A stretch of 15,583 bases of DNA from DSNY01 sp037442465. Its GTDB lineage: Bacteria; Pseudomonadota; Gammaproteobacteria; Burkholderiales; Burkholderiaceae_F. Below the pieces are notes generated by a model. That model saw only the letters and a program-made list of their open reading frames with translations, had not been told where the DNA came from and searched no databases. The stretch spans positions 1 through 15,583 of the forward strand of contig JBBIQI010000069.1 in the NCBI GenBank assembly GCA_037442465.1. The letters are read 5' to 3'. Both the position numbers and the translations under genes were made by a program. Positions within the stretch are counted from its first letter, which is position 1. Each line of letters starts with the position of its first letter. This document shows positions 7,769 through 14,664 of this stretch, one piece after another.

Positions 7769-7848
7769 ACCACCGAGGACGGCGAGAACACCGACAGACC
7801 CCTCGTTGACTTTTCGCGCTTCTCCGTGTTCTCTGTGTCTCCGTGGTG
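7769..7848. repeat. Dispersed inverted repeat of the 'ACCACGGAGACACAGAG' type
   Basis: Read on the minus strand, the right arm is ACCACGGAGACACAGAGAA followed by CACGGAGAAG. The left arm on the plus strand reads ACCACCGAG, a six-base divergence, then GAGAACAC. The two arms therefore share ACCAC-GAG and GAGAACAC in the same order and would pair as a long imperfect hairpin with a roughly 25-base centre. I recognise this family from memory as a widespread intergenic repeat in many bacterial genomes. Its origin (MITE-like or REP-like) is unclear. Confidence 0.7.
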
Positions 7849-7939
7849 AAGCGACGAACGACGCAGCCCGACGAATGATCGACCATGACTTATCCTCGGG
7901 GCACGTGCCATCCTCTTGGCGTCTGCGTGCCTCAACCCT

Positions 7940-8014
7940 CGTCGTTCCGAGCCAAGGGCGAGGCATCTCGACTGCTCGCAGTGCCGGGATCCCTCGCTGC
8001 GCTCGGGATGACGG
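7940..8014. repeat. Dispersed inverted repeat of the 'GTCATCCCGAGCGCAGCGAGGG' class
   Basis: On the minus strand the right arm reads CGTCATCCCGAGCGCAGCG then AGGGATCCCGG. The left arm on the plus strand reads CGTCGTTCCGAGCCAAGGG then CGAGGCATCTCG. The arms match in CGTC-T-CCGAGC and GCGAGG-ATC, giving an imperfect hairpin of about 75 bases. I recognise the terminal sequence from memory as a very common intergenic repeat in diverse bacteria. It ends about 78 bases before the aroA start. Confidence 0.7.
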
Positions 8015-8091
8015 AACCGGCGACAGCCAGCGCGAAGCGGACTTGCAAGGTGGCCGTGTCACGAGGTTGCGTAATCCTCGATAGCCGCAGC

Positions 8092-9399
8092 GTGAGCCAA
8101 GCCGACATCCTGACCATCGAACCGATCGCGCACGCCGAAGGCGAAGTGCGGCTGCCGGGGTCGAAGAGCATCTCGAACCGTGCGCTGCTGCTGGCCGCGC
8201 TCGCCGAGGGCGTGACCGAACTGCACGGGCTGCTCGACGCCGAAGATACCCGCGTGATGATCGCGGCGCTGCGCGCGCTCGGCGTGAGCGTCGAGCTCGA
8301 CGGCGAGCGCGCGCGCATCGAAGGCTGCGGCGGCGCGTTCCCGGTGCGCGAAGCGGACCTGTTACTGGGCAACGCGGGAACCGCGATGCGGCCGCTGGCC
8401 GCTGCGCTCGCCTTTGCCGGCGGGCGTTACCGGCTCGACGGCGTGGCGCGCATGCGCGAGCGGCCGATCGGCGATCTGGTCGACGCACTCGCCGCGCTGG
8501 GCGCGCGCATCGAGTACGAGCGCACGTCGGGCTACCCGCCGATCCGCATCGAGCCGGCCGCGTTTGCCGGGCGCGAGCGGGTCGACATCAAGGGCGACGT
8601 GTCGAGCCAGTTCGCCAGCGGACTGCTGATGGCCGCACCGCTGATCGCGCCGGCTGACGGGCTGCTGGTGCGCATTTCCGGCGCACTGATCTCGCAGCCG
8701 TACGTGGCGCTGACGCTCGCGCTGATGCGCCGCTTCGGGGTGACGGTCGAGCGCGTCGCCGCCGACGGCACCGCGTTTCGCGTGCCGCGCGTGCGCTATC
8801 GGGCGCCGGGGCGATTCGCGATCGAGGGCGACGCCTCCGGAGCTTCGTACTTCCTGGCGCTGGGCGCGCTCGCCGGCGGGCCCGTGCGCGTGCTCGGCGT
8901 CGGCCGCGACAGCGTGCAGGGCGACATCGCATTCGCGGATGTGCTCGAACGCATGGGAGCGTCGATCCGCTGGGGCGAAGACTGGATCGAGGCGCGCGGT
9001 GCGGGTCGGCTGCAAGCGCTCGACTGCGACTGCACCGCGATTCCGGATGCGGCGATGACCGCAGCGGTCGCTGCGCTGTTTGCCGACGGCGCAACACGGC
9101 TCGCCGGCATCGGCTCGTGGCGCGTCAAGGAGACCGACCGCATCGCCGCGATGGCCGCCGAGCTGCGCAAGCTGGGGGCGGCGGTCGAAACCGGCGACGA
9201 CTGGCTGAAGATCGAACCGCCGGCGCGGCTGCGAGAGGCGACGATCGACACCTACGACGACCACCGGATGGCGATGTGCTTCGCGCTCGCCGCCGCCGGC
9301 GGCGTACCGGTTCACATCCGTGACCCGCAGTGCGTCGCGAAGACGTTCCCCGACTACTTCAACGCGCTGCGCTCGCTGCTGCGGCCGGCGGCGGGCTGA
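8092..9399 (+). CDS. aroA: 3-phosphoshikimate 1-carboxyvinyltransferase (EPSP synthase)
   Basis: A 435-residue class I EPSP synthase joining phosphoenolpyruvate and shikimate 3-phosphate, the sixth shikimate-pathway step. Visible sites: LPGSKSISNRALLLAALAEG (21-40, with K25), GNAGTAMRPL (93-102, the phosphoenolpyruvate/glyphosate loop in its sensitive class I form), RPIGDL with R124, SSQF (171-174), IPDAAMT with D319, KETDR with E347 and YDDHRMAM (388-395). The GTG at 8092 gives the usual family N-terminus (SQAD-LTIEP). No good Shine-Dalgarno is visible, and in-frame GTGs a little upstream (such as in AAGGTGGCCGTG, about 8047-8058) are alternatives. It is separated from tyrA by repeats. Its last 41 bases overlap an opposing small gene. 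Confidence 0.96.
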   Translation: MSQADILTIEPIAHAEGEVRLPGSKSISNRALLLAALAEGVTELHGLLDAEDTRVMIAALRALGVSVELDGERARIEGCGGAFPVREADLLLGNAGTAMRPLAAALAFAGGRYRLDGVARMRERPIGDLVDALAALGARIEYERTSGYPPIRIEPAAFAGRERVDIKGDVSSQFASGLLMAAPLIAPADGLLVRISGALISQPYVALTLALMRRFGVTVERVAADGTAFRVPRVRYRAPGRFAIEGDASGASYFLALGALAGGPVRVLGVGRDSVQGDIAFADVLERMGASIRWGEDWIEARGAGRLQALDCDCTAIPDAAMTAAVAALFADGATRLAGIGSWRVKETDRIAAMAAELRKLGAAVETGDDWLKIEPPARLREATIDTYDDHRMAMCFALAAAGGVPVHIRDPQCVAKTFPDYFNALRSLLRPAAG

Positions 9400-9583
9400 A
9401 CCGCACCCAGGCGCGCTCGTGGAAGAAGTAGGCGACCGTGTTCGCGAGCGGCTCGAGCAGCGCGAGCGCGCCGGCGATCGGCGCGCTGCCGGTCAGCGCG
9501 TACGCGATCGAGAACGCGACCGCAAAGTGCACGACGGCAAACGTCGCGGTCTTGGCGAGACTCAGTGTCAGCGGCATGCGCAT
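9359..9583 (-). CDS. Small two-helix membrane protein, DUF2061-like
   Basis: A 74-residue protein on the opposite strand. The start is set by AAGGAG (minus strand, 9593-9598) nine bases before the ATG. Two hydrophobic segments, about 12-30 and 34-55, are separated by a tight LTGSAP turn. The second ends in EPLANTVAYFFHERAW, resembling the conserved end of DUF2061 proteins, and a proline-alanine tail follows. The family is an inner-membrane protein of unknown function. It overlaps the last 41 bases of aroA convergently and is divergent from cmk across 89 bp. The good ribosome site, membrane pattern and family-like motif argue for a real gene rather than an aroA shadow, since most of it lies outside aroA. 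Family assignment is from memory. Confidence 0.75.
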   Translation of the reverse strand: MRMPLTLSLAKTATFAVVHFAVAFSIAYALTGSAPIAGALALLEPLANTVAYFFHERAWVRFSPPPAAAASAAR

Positions 9584-9672
9584 GGCGGTGAACTCCTTCG
9601 GCACGTGCGTAAGGTAGGGGCTGCGCCGGTGCGAATCCATTTGATTGTTCCAATGCGCCCGATAGCCTGCCG

Positions 9673-10332
9673 ATGAGTTCCGCCGTTCCCGTCATCGCGA
9701 TCGACGGCCCGACCGCCTCTGGCAAGGGCACGGTCGCGCAACGCGTCGCCGCCGCTGTCGGGTTTCACTATCTCGACAGCGGTGCGCTGTACCGGCTCGT
9801 CGCGCTGCTGGCACTCGAGCGCGGTGTCGCGGCGGGCGACGCTGCGGCGCTCGCGCAACTGGCCGCGACGATGCGACCGCGTTTCGTCGACGGACGCGTC
9901 GAACTGGACGGCCGCGACGTGACCGACGCCATCCGCACCGAGGAGGTCAGCGCGATGGCCTCGCAAATCGCCGTGCACGCGCCGCTGCGCGCCGTGCTGC
10001 TCGATCTGCAGAGGTCGTTCCGCCGGCCGCCCGGGCTGGTGGCCGACGGGCGCGACATGGGCACGGTCGTGTTTCCCGACGCCCGGCTAAAGGTGTATCT
10101 GACTGCGAGCGTCGAAGCGCGCGCGGACCGGCGTTACAAGCAGTTGATCGCAAAAGGGATTGCGGCTAACATCGCGGCCCTTTCGGCGGATCTGCGCGCG
10201 CGCGACGAACGCGATTCCAGGCGGTCGGCGGCGCCGCTGAGACCCGCGAAAGACGCGTACCAGCTCGACACTACGGCACTCGCGGTCGACGAAGTCGTCG
10301 CCCGGATCCTGGACTGGTATCGCAAGGTCTGA
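9673..10332 (+). CDS. cmk: Cytidylate kinase
   Basis: A 219-residue P-loop kinase phosphorylating CMP and dCMP with ATP, the usual short bacterial length. The Walker A motif is GPTASGKGT (12-20). HYLDSGALYR (32-41), the CMP-binding region with DGRDMGTVVFPDA (125-137), the lid RRYKQL (153-158) and RDERDSRRSAAPL (177-189) are all as expected. The next conserved gene, rpsA, is the standard partner, 112 bp downstream. A clear Shine-Dalgarno is not visible before the ATG. The spacer from aroA holds the opposing DUF2061-like gene, so cmk may have its own promoter, which I could not identify. Confidence 0.96.
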   Translation: MSSAVPVIAIDGPTASGKGTVAQRVAAAVGFHYLDSGALYRLVALLALERGVAAGDAAALAQLAATMRPRFVDGRVELDGRDVTDAIRTEEVSAMASQIAVHAPLRAVLLDLQRSFRRPPGLVADGRDMGTVVFPDARLKVYLTASVEARADRRYKQLIAKGIAANIAALSADLRARDERDSRRSAAPLRPAKDAYQLDTTALAVDEVVARILDWYRKV

Positions 10333-10357
10333 GGGCGAGTCCCGCGGACCCAAGGGT

Positions 10358-10390
10358 GCGTGCGGAGCATCCCCGGATTTTTCCGCACGC
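10358..10390 (+). promoter_or_regulatory. Stem-loop in the rpsA leader
   Basis: GCGTGCGGA (10358-10366) pairs perfectly with TCCGCACGC (10382-10390) around a 15-base loop containing CCCCGGATTTT. The T run is in the loop, not after the stem, so this is not a normal intrinsic terminator. It lies in the 112-bp cmk-rpsA gap, 54 bases before the rpsA start. Known S1 messages are autoregulated through structured leaders that lack a strong Shine-Dalgarno; this structure is a candidate for that role by inference. Confidence 0.5.
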
Positions 10391-10444
10391 GGTGTTCAAC
10401 TCCGCCCCGACGCAAGGTCCGGGCGAGATCGAAAGTCTTATTGC

Positions 10445-12151
10445 ATGCCTTCCGTTGCAACCCAAGCCGCCAGCGGCAAAGAGTCGTTCGCGGCGTTGTT
10501 CGAAGAAAGCCTGGCGCGCCAGGAGATGAAGCAGGGCGAGGTGATCACCGCCGAGGTGGTCCGCGTCGACGGCAATTTCGTGATCGTCAACGCCGGCCTG
10601 AAATCGGAGGCCTACATCCCGATCGAGGAGTTCAAGAACGATCAGGGTCAGATCGATGTCAAGCCAGGCGACTTCGTGTCGGTCGCGATCGAGTCGCTCG
10701 AAAACGGCTACGGCGACACGATCCTGTCGCGCGACAAGGCCAAGCGGCTGGCGGCCTGGATGAACCTGGAACGGGCGCTCGAAAGCGGCGAGCTGGTGAC
10801 CGGCACGATCACGGGCAAGGTCAAGGGCGGCCTGACCGTGATGACCAACGGCATCCGCGCGTTCCTGCCGGGCTCGCTGGTCGACATGCGGCCGGTCAAG
10901 GACACCACGCCGTACGAGGGCAAGACCCTCGAATTCAAGGTCATCAAGCTCGACCGCAAGCGCAACAACGTCGTGCTGTCCCGCCGCGCGGTGGTCGAGG
11001 CGAGCATGGGCGAGGAGCGCGCCAAGCTGCTGGAGACGCTCAAGGAGGGCGCGATCGTCAAGGGGGTGGTCAAGAACATCACCGACTACGGCGCGTTCGT
11101 CGACCTCGGCGGCATCGACGGTCTGCTGCACATCACCGATCTGGCGTGGCGCCGAGTGCGTCACCCGAGCGAGGTCGTTCAGGTCGGCCAGGAGATCACC
11201 GCCAAGGTGCTGAAGTTCGACCAGGAAAAGAACCGCGTTTCGCTGGGTGTAAAACAGCTCGGTGAGGATCCCTGGGTCGGGCTCACGCGCCGTTATCCGC
11301 AGGGCACGCGGCTGTTCGGCAAGGTCACCAACATCACCGACTACGGCGCGTTCGTCGAGATCGAACCCGGCATCGAAGGTCTGGTGCACGTGTCCGAGAT
11401 GGACTGGACCAACAAGAACGTCGATCCGAAGAAGGTCGTCGCCCTCGGCGACGAGGTCGAGGTGATGGTGCTCGAGATCGACGAGGACCGCCGCCGCATC
11501 TCGCTCGGCATGAAGCAGTGCAAGCCGAACCCGTGGGAGGACTTCGCGCTGACGCACAAGAAGGGCGACCGCGTCAAGGGCCAGATCAAGTCGATTACCG
11601 ATTTCGGCGTGTTCATCGGCCTGCCGGGCGGCATCGACGGCCTGGTGCATCTGTCCGACCTGTCGTGGAGCGAGCCGGGCGAAGGGGCGGTGCGAAAGTA
11701 CAAGAAGGGCGACGAGGTCGAGGCGGTGGTGCTGGCGATCGACACCGAGCGCGAGCGCATCTCGCTCGGTGTCAAGCAGTTGGGCGGCGATCCGTTCACC
11801 AACTATGCCGGCACGCACGAGAAGGGCTCGATCGTTACCGGAACCGTCAAGAGCGTCGATCCGAAAGGCGCGGTCATCAGCCTCGGCGGCGACGTCGAGG
11901 GTTACCTGCGTGCGTCCGAGATCTCGTCGGACCGCGTCGAGGATGCGCGCAACCACTTGAAGGAAGGCGACAAGGTCACGGCGATGATCATCAACATCGA
12001 CCGCAAGAACCGCAACATCAACCTGTCGATCAAGGCGAAGGACAACGCCGAGGCGGCCGCGGCGATGGAGCGCATGCAGGCGGAGGCGCAGACTGGGACG
12101 ACCAGTCTGGGCGCGCTGCTGAAGGCCAAGCTGGACACGCAGAACAAGTAA
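10445..12151 (+). CDS. rpsA: 30S ribosomal protein S1
   Basis: A 568-residue S1 with six S1/OB-fold repeats at about 30-96, 116-181, 202-270, 287-357, 374-444 and 461-530. Repeats 3-6 show the canonical pattern (NITDYGAFVDL, GLLHITDLAW, RVSLGVKQL). The two N-terminal repeats are the divergent ribosome-binding pair (FAALFEES, then LSRDKAKRLAAW). It binds mRNA on the 30S subunit and unfolds structured initiation regions. Only GAAAG (10431-10435) resembles a ribosome site, nine bases before the ATG. Weak sites of this sort are known for rpsA, where S1 represses its own translation. It lies between cmk and ihfB, the standard order. Confidence 0.98.
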   Translation: MPSVATQAASGKESFAALFEESLARQEMKQGEVITAEVVRVDGNFVIVNAGLKSEAYIPIEEFKNDQGQIDVKPGDFVSVAIESLENGYGDTILSRDKAKRLAAWMNLERALESGELVTGTITGKVKGGLTVMTNGIRAFLPGSLVDMRPVKDTTPYEGKTLEFKVIKLDRKRNNVVLSRRAVVEASMGEERAKLLETLKEGAIVKGVVKNITDYGAFVDLGGIDGLLHITDLAWRRVRHPSEVVQVGQEITAKVLKFDQEKNRVSLGVKQLGEDPWVGLTRRYPQGTRLFGKVTNITDYGAFVEIEPGIEGLVHVSEMDWTNKNVDPKKVVALGDEVEVMVLEIDEDRRRISLGMKQCKPNPWEDFALTHKKGDRVKGQIKSITDFGVFIGLPGGIDGLVHLSDLSWSEPGEGAVRKYKKGDEVEAVVLAIDTERERISLGVKQLGGDPFTNYAGTHEKGSIVTGTVKSVDPKGAVISLGGDVEGYLRASEISSDRVEDARNHLKEGDKVTAMIINIDRKNRNINLSIKAKDNAEAAAAMERMQAEAQTGTTSLGALLKAKLDTQNK

Positions 12152-12184
12152 GCGGCAGTGCCGACCATGTCCGACGCCAAGACG

Positions 12185-12511
12185 ATGACCAAGTCGGAGC
12201 TGATCGCGCGGCTCGCGGAGCGCAACACGCGGCTGGCCGCGCGCGACGCCGACGAGGCGGTCAAGACGATCCTCGACGCGATGAGTGCGGCGCTGGCGTA
12301 CGGCAATCGCATCGAGATCCGCGGTTTCGGCAGCTTCGCGCTGAACTACCGGCCGCCTCGCGTCGGGCGCAACCCGAAGTCCGGCGAGCGCGTGCACGTG
12401 CCCGCCAAGTTCGTCCCGCACTTCAAAGCGGGCAAGGAACTGCGCGAGCGCGTCGACGGCGTCGACAGCGCGGCCGCGGCCAAGTCGGGCAAGTTGGAAC
12501 CGGCAGGCTGA
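12185..12511 (+). CDS. ihfB: Integration host factor subunit beta
   Basis: A 108-residue DNABII-family protein. The start at 12185 is chosen because the family begins MTKSEL; in-frame ATG at 12167 and GTG at 12158 would add 6 or 9 residues and cannot be excluded, as none has a clear Shine-Dalgarno. It has the helical dimer region (1-40), IEIRGFGSF (43-51) and the beta-arm RNPKSGE with P64, the proline that intercalates into DNA. After the core (about residue 91) comes a 17-residue Ala/Lys tail, common in beta-proteobacterial homologues. With IHF-alpha it bends DNA sharply in recombination, replication and transcription. It is 33 bp after rpsA and likely co-transcribed; a strong terminator follows. 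Confidence 0.95.
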   Translation: MTKSELIARLAERNTRLAARDADEAVKTILDAMSAALAYGNRIEIRGFGSFALNYRPPRVGRNPKSGERVHVPAKFVPHFKAGKELRERVDGVDSAAAAKSGKLEPAG

Positions 12512-12534
12512 ACGGCGGCGCCGATGCAGCCCCG

Positions 12535-12562
12535 AAAGCCCCGCGCACGCGGGGCTTTTTTT
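12535..12562 (+). terminator. Intrinsic terminator after ihfB
   Basis: AAAGCCCC (12535-12542) continues into GC and pairs with GCGGGGC and following T's; the 7-bp GC core (GCCCCGC/GCGGGGC) closes a four-base loop, GCAC. Seven T's (12556-12562) follow directly, and the A's before the stem extend pairing into them. It lies 23 bases after the ihfB stop. It is the clearest terminator in the window and ends the gyrA-to-ihfB run. Confidence 0.92.
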
Positions 12563-12599
12563 CGCGCCGCTTCCGCCCGGGGCCTGCGCGCGTGCCCCT

Positions 12600-12605
12600 T
12601 ACAAT
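12600..12605 (+). promoter_or_regulatory. Probable -10 element of the lapA promoter
   Basis: TACAAT matches TATAAT at five of six positions, 27 bases before the lapA ATG and 37 after the terminator T run. That is where a new transcription unit should begin. I see no good -35 hexamer. Confidence 0.5.
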
Positions 12606-12632
12606 GCCGCGCATGCGGCGGAGCGTGCACCG

Positions 12633-12986
12633 ATGAGGGCGATCGGATGGTTCGTGCGGCTGGTGTTCTTTGCCGCCGTGCTGTGGTTCGCGCTGAAGAA
12701 CACCACGCCGGTACCGGTGCGGCTGACCGAAACGCTGTACTGGGACGAGGTGCCGCTGATCGTCGTGATGCTCGCGTGCGTGCTGATCGGTGTGGCCGCC
12801 GGCACAATCGCGCTGGCGCCGCGCTTGTTCGGCCTGCGTCGCCAGGTGTCCGCCCTGCGCAGGCAGATCGAAGGCACCGCGCCGGCGGACGCGGCGGCCG
12901 AACGCCTGGCCGATCGGGTCGCGAGCGCGGCGCGCAACGTCGGCGCGGTCGGGGAACTCGACGCCGACACGCGTCACCCGCGCTGA
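12633..12986 (+). CDS. lapA: LapA-domain (DUF1049) inner-membrane protein
   Basis: A 117-residue protein with two transmembrane helices, about 6-21 and 41-62. The first ends in LKNTTPVPVRL, the typical DUF1049 motif (short periplasmic turn rich in N, P and V). A basic, probably coiled-coil stretch follows (LRRQVSALRRQIE, 68-80), then a low-complexity Ala-rich tail. LapA works with LapB at the inner membrane in LPS assembly and LpxC control. It is immediately upstream of lapB, as usual, though the 128-bp gap is wider than I expect. The Shine-Dalgarno is weak. A CGCGCT-GACG-AGCGCG hairpin overlaps the stop codon (12979-12994) but has no T run. Confidence 0.88.
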   Translation: MRAIGWFVRLVFFAAVLWFALKNTTPVPVRLTETLYWDEVPLIVVMLACVLIGVAAGTIALAPRLFGLRRQVSALRRQIEGTAPADAAAERLADRVASAARNVGAVGELDADTRHPR

Positions 12987-13114
12987 CGAGCGCGCCGAGA
13001 TGTCCGCCCGCAGCGTCAACGCCGGCCCGATCGTTTCCGCGCGCAGGTTGCCTTGCGGCGCGCGGCGCGGCCGGGCTTCATGGATCGCTGCGCGACGCCC
13101 ACGCTGACGACGCG

Positions 13115-14287
13115 ATGCCCGAGTTCGAGGCCTGGTATCTGATCGTGCTGCCGCTGCTGTTCGCTGCCGGCTGGTGGCTGCGCGGGTTCGACTCGAAAGT
13201 GCGCGCCGCCGACCGCGGCGGCGCGCCGCGTTCGTTGTTCCGCGGCGTGAATCTGCTGCTAAACGAGCAGCCGGACAAGGCCATCGACGCCTTCATCGAC
13301 GTGGTCAAGCTCGACCCCGAGACGATCGAGTTGCACTACGCGCTCGGCAATCTGTTCCGCCGGCGCGGCGAAGTCGATCGTGCGGTGCGCATCCACACCT
13401 ACCTGCTGAACCGCGCCGATCTGCCGGCGCGCGAGCGCTCCAACGCGCTCGCGGAACTGGGTCAGGACTTCCTGAAGGGCGGGCTGCTCGACCGCGCTGA
13501 AGACGCCTTCGTGCGCCTGCGCGACGATCCGCAGCACCGCTTTCCGGCGCTGCGCGCGCTGCTGCGCATCTACCAGATGGAACGCGAGTGGGCCAAGGCG
13601 ATCGACTGCGCACGGCGGCTGGAGCGCGAAGCGGGCGAGTCGCATCATGTCGCCGTCGCGCAGTTCTACTGCGAACTGGCCGAGCAGGCGCTGGCGCAGG
13701 CCGATCTGCAGCGCGCGCAATCGCACCTGGACGAGGCGCTGATCGCCGATCGCAAGTCGGTGCGTGCTGCGCTGCTGGCCGGCGACGTGGCCATGCGCCG
13801 CGGCGAGCAGCACGAGGCGATCAAGCACTGGCTGCGCGTGGAAGCGGCCTCGCCCGAACATCTGCCGCTGGTGGCCGCCCGCCTGACCGAAGCCATGGAC
13901 AAGGCCGGCCGCCGCGACGAGGCGCTGAATCTGCTGCGGCGCGCGCTGCTGGACTGGCCTTCGATCGATCTGCTCGAGGTCGCCTACCAGCGCGTCGGCG
14001 AGTGGGAAGGACCGGCCGCCGCCGAGATCCTGCTGCGCGACGAACTGAAGCGCCATCCGTCGCTGCTCGGTTTCGAAAAACTGCTCGCGCTGCGCAGCGC
14101 GCAGGGGGGCGGCGACCCGGAGCTCGACCTGCTGCGCTCGTTGATCCACGCGCAGACGCGCAAGCTCGCCCGCTACCGCTGCGGCAAGTGCGGCTTTCGC
14201 GCGCGTGAATTCCACTGGCAGTGCCCCGGCTGCACGAGCTGGGACAGCTATCCGCCGCGTCGCATCGAGGAGCTGGATGCCGTTTAG
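13115..14287 (+). CDS. lapB: Lipopolysaccharide assembly protein B (YciM), TPR and zinc-ribbon protein
   Basis: A 390-residue protein, almost exactly the family length. An N-terminal membrane anchor (about 8-22, ending GWWLRGFDSK) is followed by tandem TPR repeats from about 37 to 330 (first clear unit LFRGVNLLLNEQPDKAIDAF). The C-terminal rubredoxin-like zinc site has C356, C359, C370 and C373 (CGKCGF ... CPGCTSW). LapB recruits LpxC to the FtsH protease and so limits lipid A synthesis. The ATG at 13115 is chosen because it gives the conserved N-terminus (EFEAWYLIVLPLLFAAGWW); the frame is open further upstream but covers lapA in another frame. No clear ribosome site is seen. Confidence 0.93.
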   Translation: MPEFEAWYLIVLPLLFAAGWWLRGFDSKVRAADRGGAPRSLFRGVNLLLNEQPDKAIDAFIDVVKLDPETIELHYALGNLFRRRGEVDRAVRIHTYLLNRADLPARERSNALAELGQDFLKGGLLDRAEDAFVRLRDDPQHRFPALRALLRIYQMEREWAKAIDCARRLEREAGESHHVAVAQFYCELAEQALAQADLQRAQSHLDEALIADRKSVRAALLAGDVAMRRGEQHEAIKHWLRVEAASPEHLPLVAARLTEAMDKAGRRDEALNLLRRALLDWPSIDLLEVAYQRVGEWEGPAAAEILLRDELKRHPSLLGFEKLLALRSAQGGGDPELDLLRSLIHAQTRKLARYRCGKCGFRAREFHWQCPGCTSWDSYPPRRIEELDAV

Positions 14288-14319
14288 GATTCAGGGCTCA
14301 GGATTCTCGGCATTCAGGG
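14286..14319. repeat. GGGCTCAGGATTC-type short intergenic repeat
   Basis: The 73-bp lapB-comEA gap begins with AGGATTCAGGG, GCTCAGGATTC and CATTCAGGG in close succession, three units built on ATTC(AGG). GGGCTCAGGATTC (14294-14306) matches the 13-mer after pheA at 12 of 13 positions. The first unit overlaps the end of the lapB stop codon. Confidence 0.5.
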
Positions 14320-14360
14320 TCGCACCGGTGTACAGCGAGAGTTCAAGTCAAGCGTCGGCG

Positions 14361-14657
14361 ATGCCAGGCCCTCGGTTCTGGCTCGCCCTTCTTTGCCTGC
14401 TGCCGCTCGCTGCGGCGGCGCTGGAGATCAACACGGCGACGCGCGCGGAGCTGGAACAGTTAAACGGTGTGGGCGTGGCGCTGGCCGAGCGCGTGCTGAG
14501 CGAGCGCGCGAAAGCGCCGTTTCGCGACTGGGACGATCTGGCCCGCCGGGTCAAGGGCATGCGCGGTGCGCGCAGCGAGCGGCTGCAGGCGCAGGGTGTG
14601 ACGGTCAACGGCGTGCCCGGGTCGCGCGCCGCGCGCGACGACCCGCGCCAACGCTGA
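14361..14657 (+). CDS. comEA: ComEA-type helix-hairpin-helix DNA-binding protein, exported
   Basis: A 98-residue protein with a short signal peptide (hydrophobic LALLCLLPLAAAA, probable cleavage just before LEIN) and one helix-hairpin-helix domain: INTATRAELEQLNGVGVALA (23-42), then AERVLSERAK and an FRDWDDLARRVKGM segment. This is the ComEA core that binds incoming double-stranded DNA in the periplasm during natural transformation. Small single-domain forms like this are common in Betaproteobacteria. Start is chosen for the signal peptide; the ribosome site is weak. Its stop is 7 bp before cysM, so the two are co-transcribed. Without pilin or comEC genes in view, competence itself is not shown. 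Confidence 0.85.
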   Translation: MPGPRFWLALLCLLPLAAAALEINTATRAELEQLNGVGVALAERVLSERAKAPFRDWDDLARRVKGMRGARSERLQAQGVTVNGVPGSRAARDDPRQR

Positions 14658-14664
14658 ACGGGCG

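Larger units (their letters stand above)
7712..8091. other. Repeat-bearing spacer between tyrA and aroA
   Basis: This 380-bp gene-free stretch contains two separate imperfect inverted repeats (7769-7848 and 7940-8014). The bases between and around them show no recognisable gene. The aroA frame stays open back to about 7885, but that translation runs straight through the second repeat and resembles no protein. I see no convincing sigma-70 promoter for aroA and no T-tailed terminator for tyrA. Confidence 0.6.

Noticed and set aside
7885..8091. Extended aroA N-terminus or a separate small gene
   Set aside because: The translated stretch runs through an inverted repeat and matches no family; AroA begins naturally at the GTG at 8092.
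7500..8488. Minus-strand open frames over the tyrA-aroA gap
   Set aside because: They include repeat sequence and shadow the two genes; no start site or domain supports them.
9641..9668. Promoter for cmk: TTGATT (9641-9646) and TAGCCT (9663-9668)
   Set aside because: The -10 match is poor and the start point would fall at or after the cmk ATG at 9673.
10358..10390. Intrinsic terminator between cmk and rpsA
   Set aside because: The stem is perfect but the T run lies in the loop and no T tract follows the stem.
10271..12421. A 716-codon minus-strand open frame across rpsA and ihfB
   Set aside because: Repetitive HRLDLVAL-like segments simply mirror the repeated S1 domains on the other strand; no independent signal.
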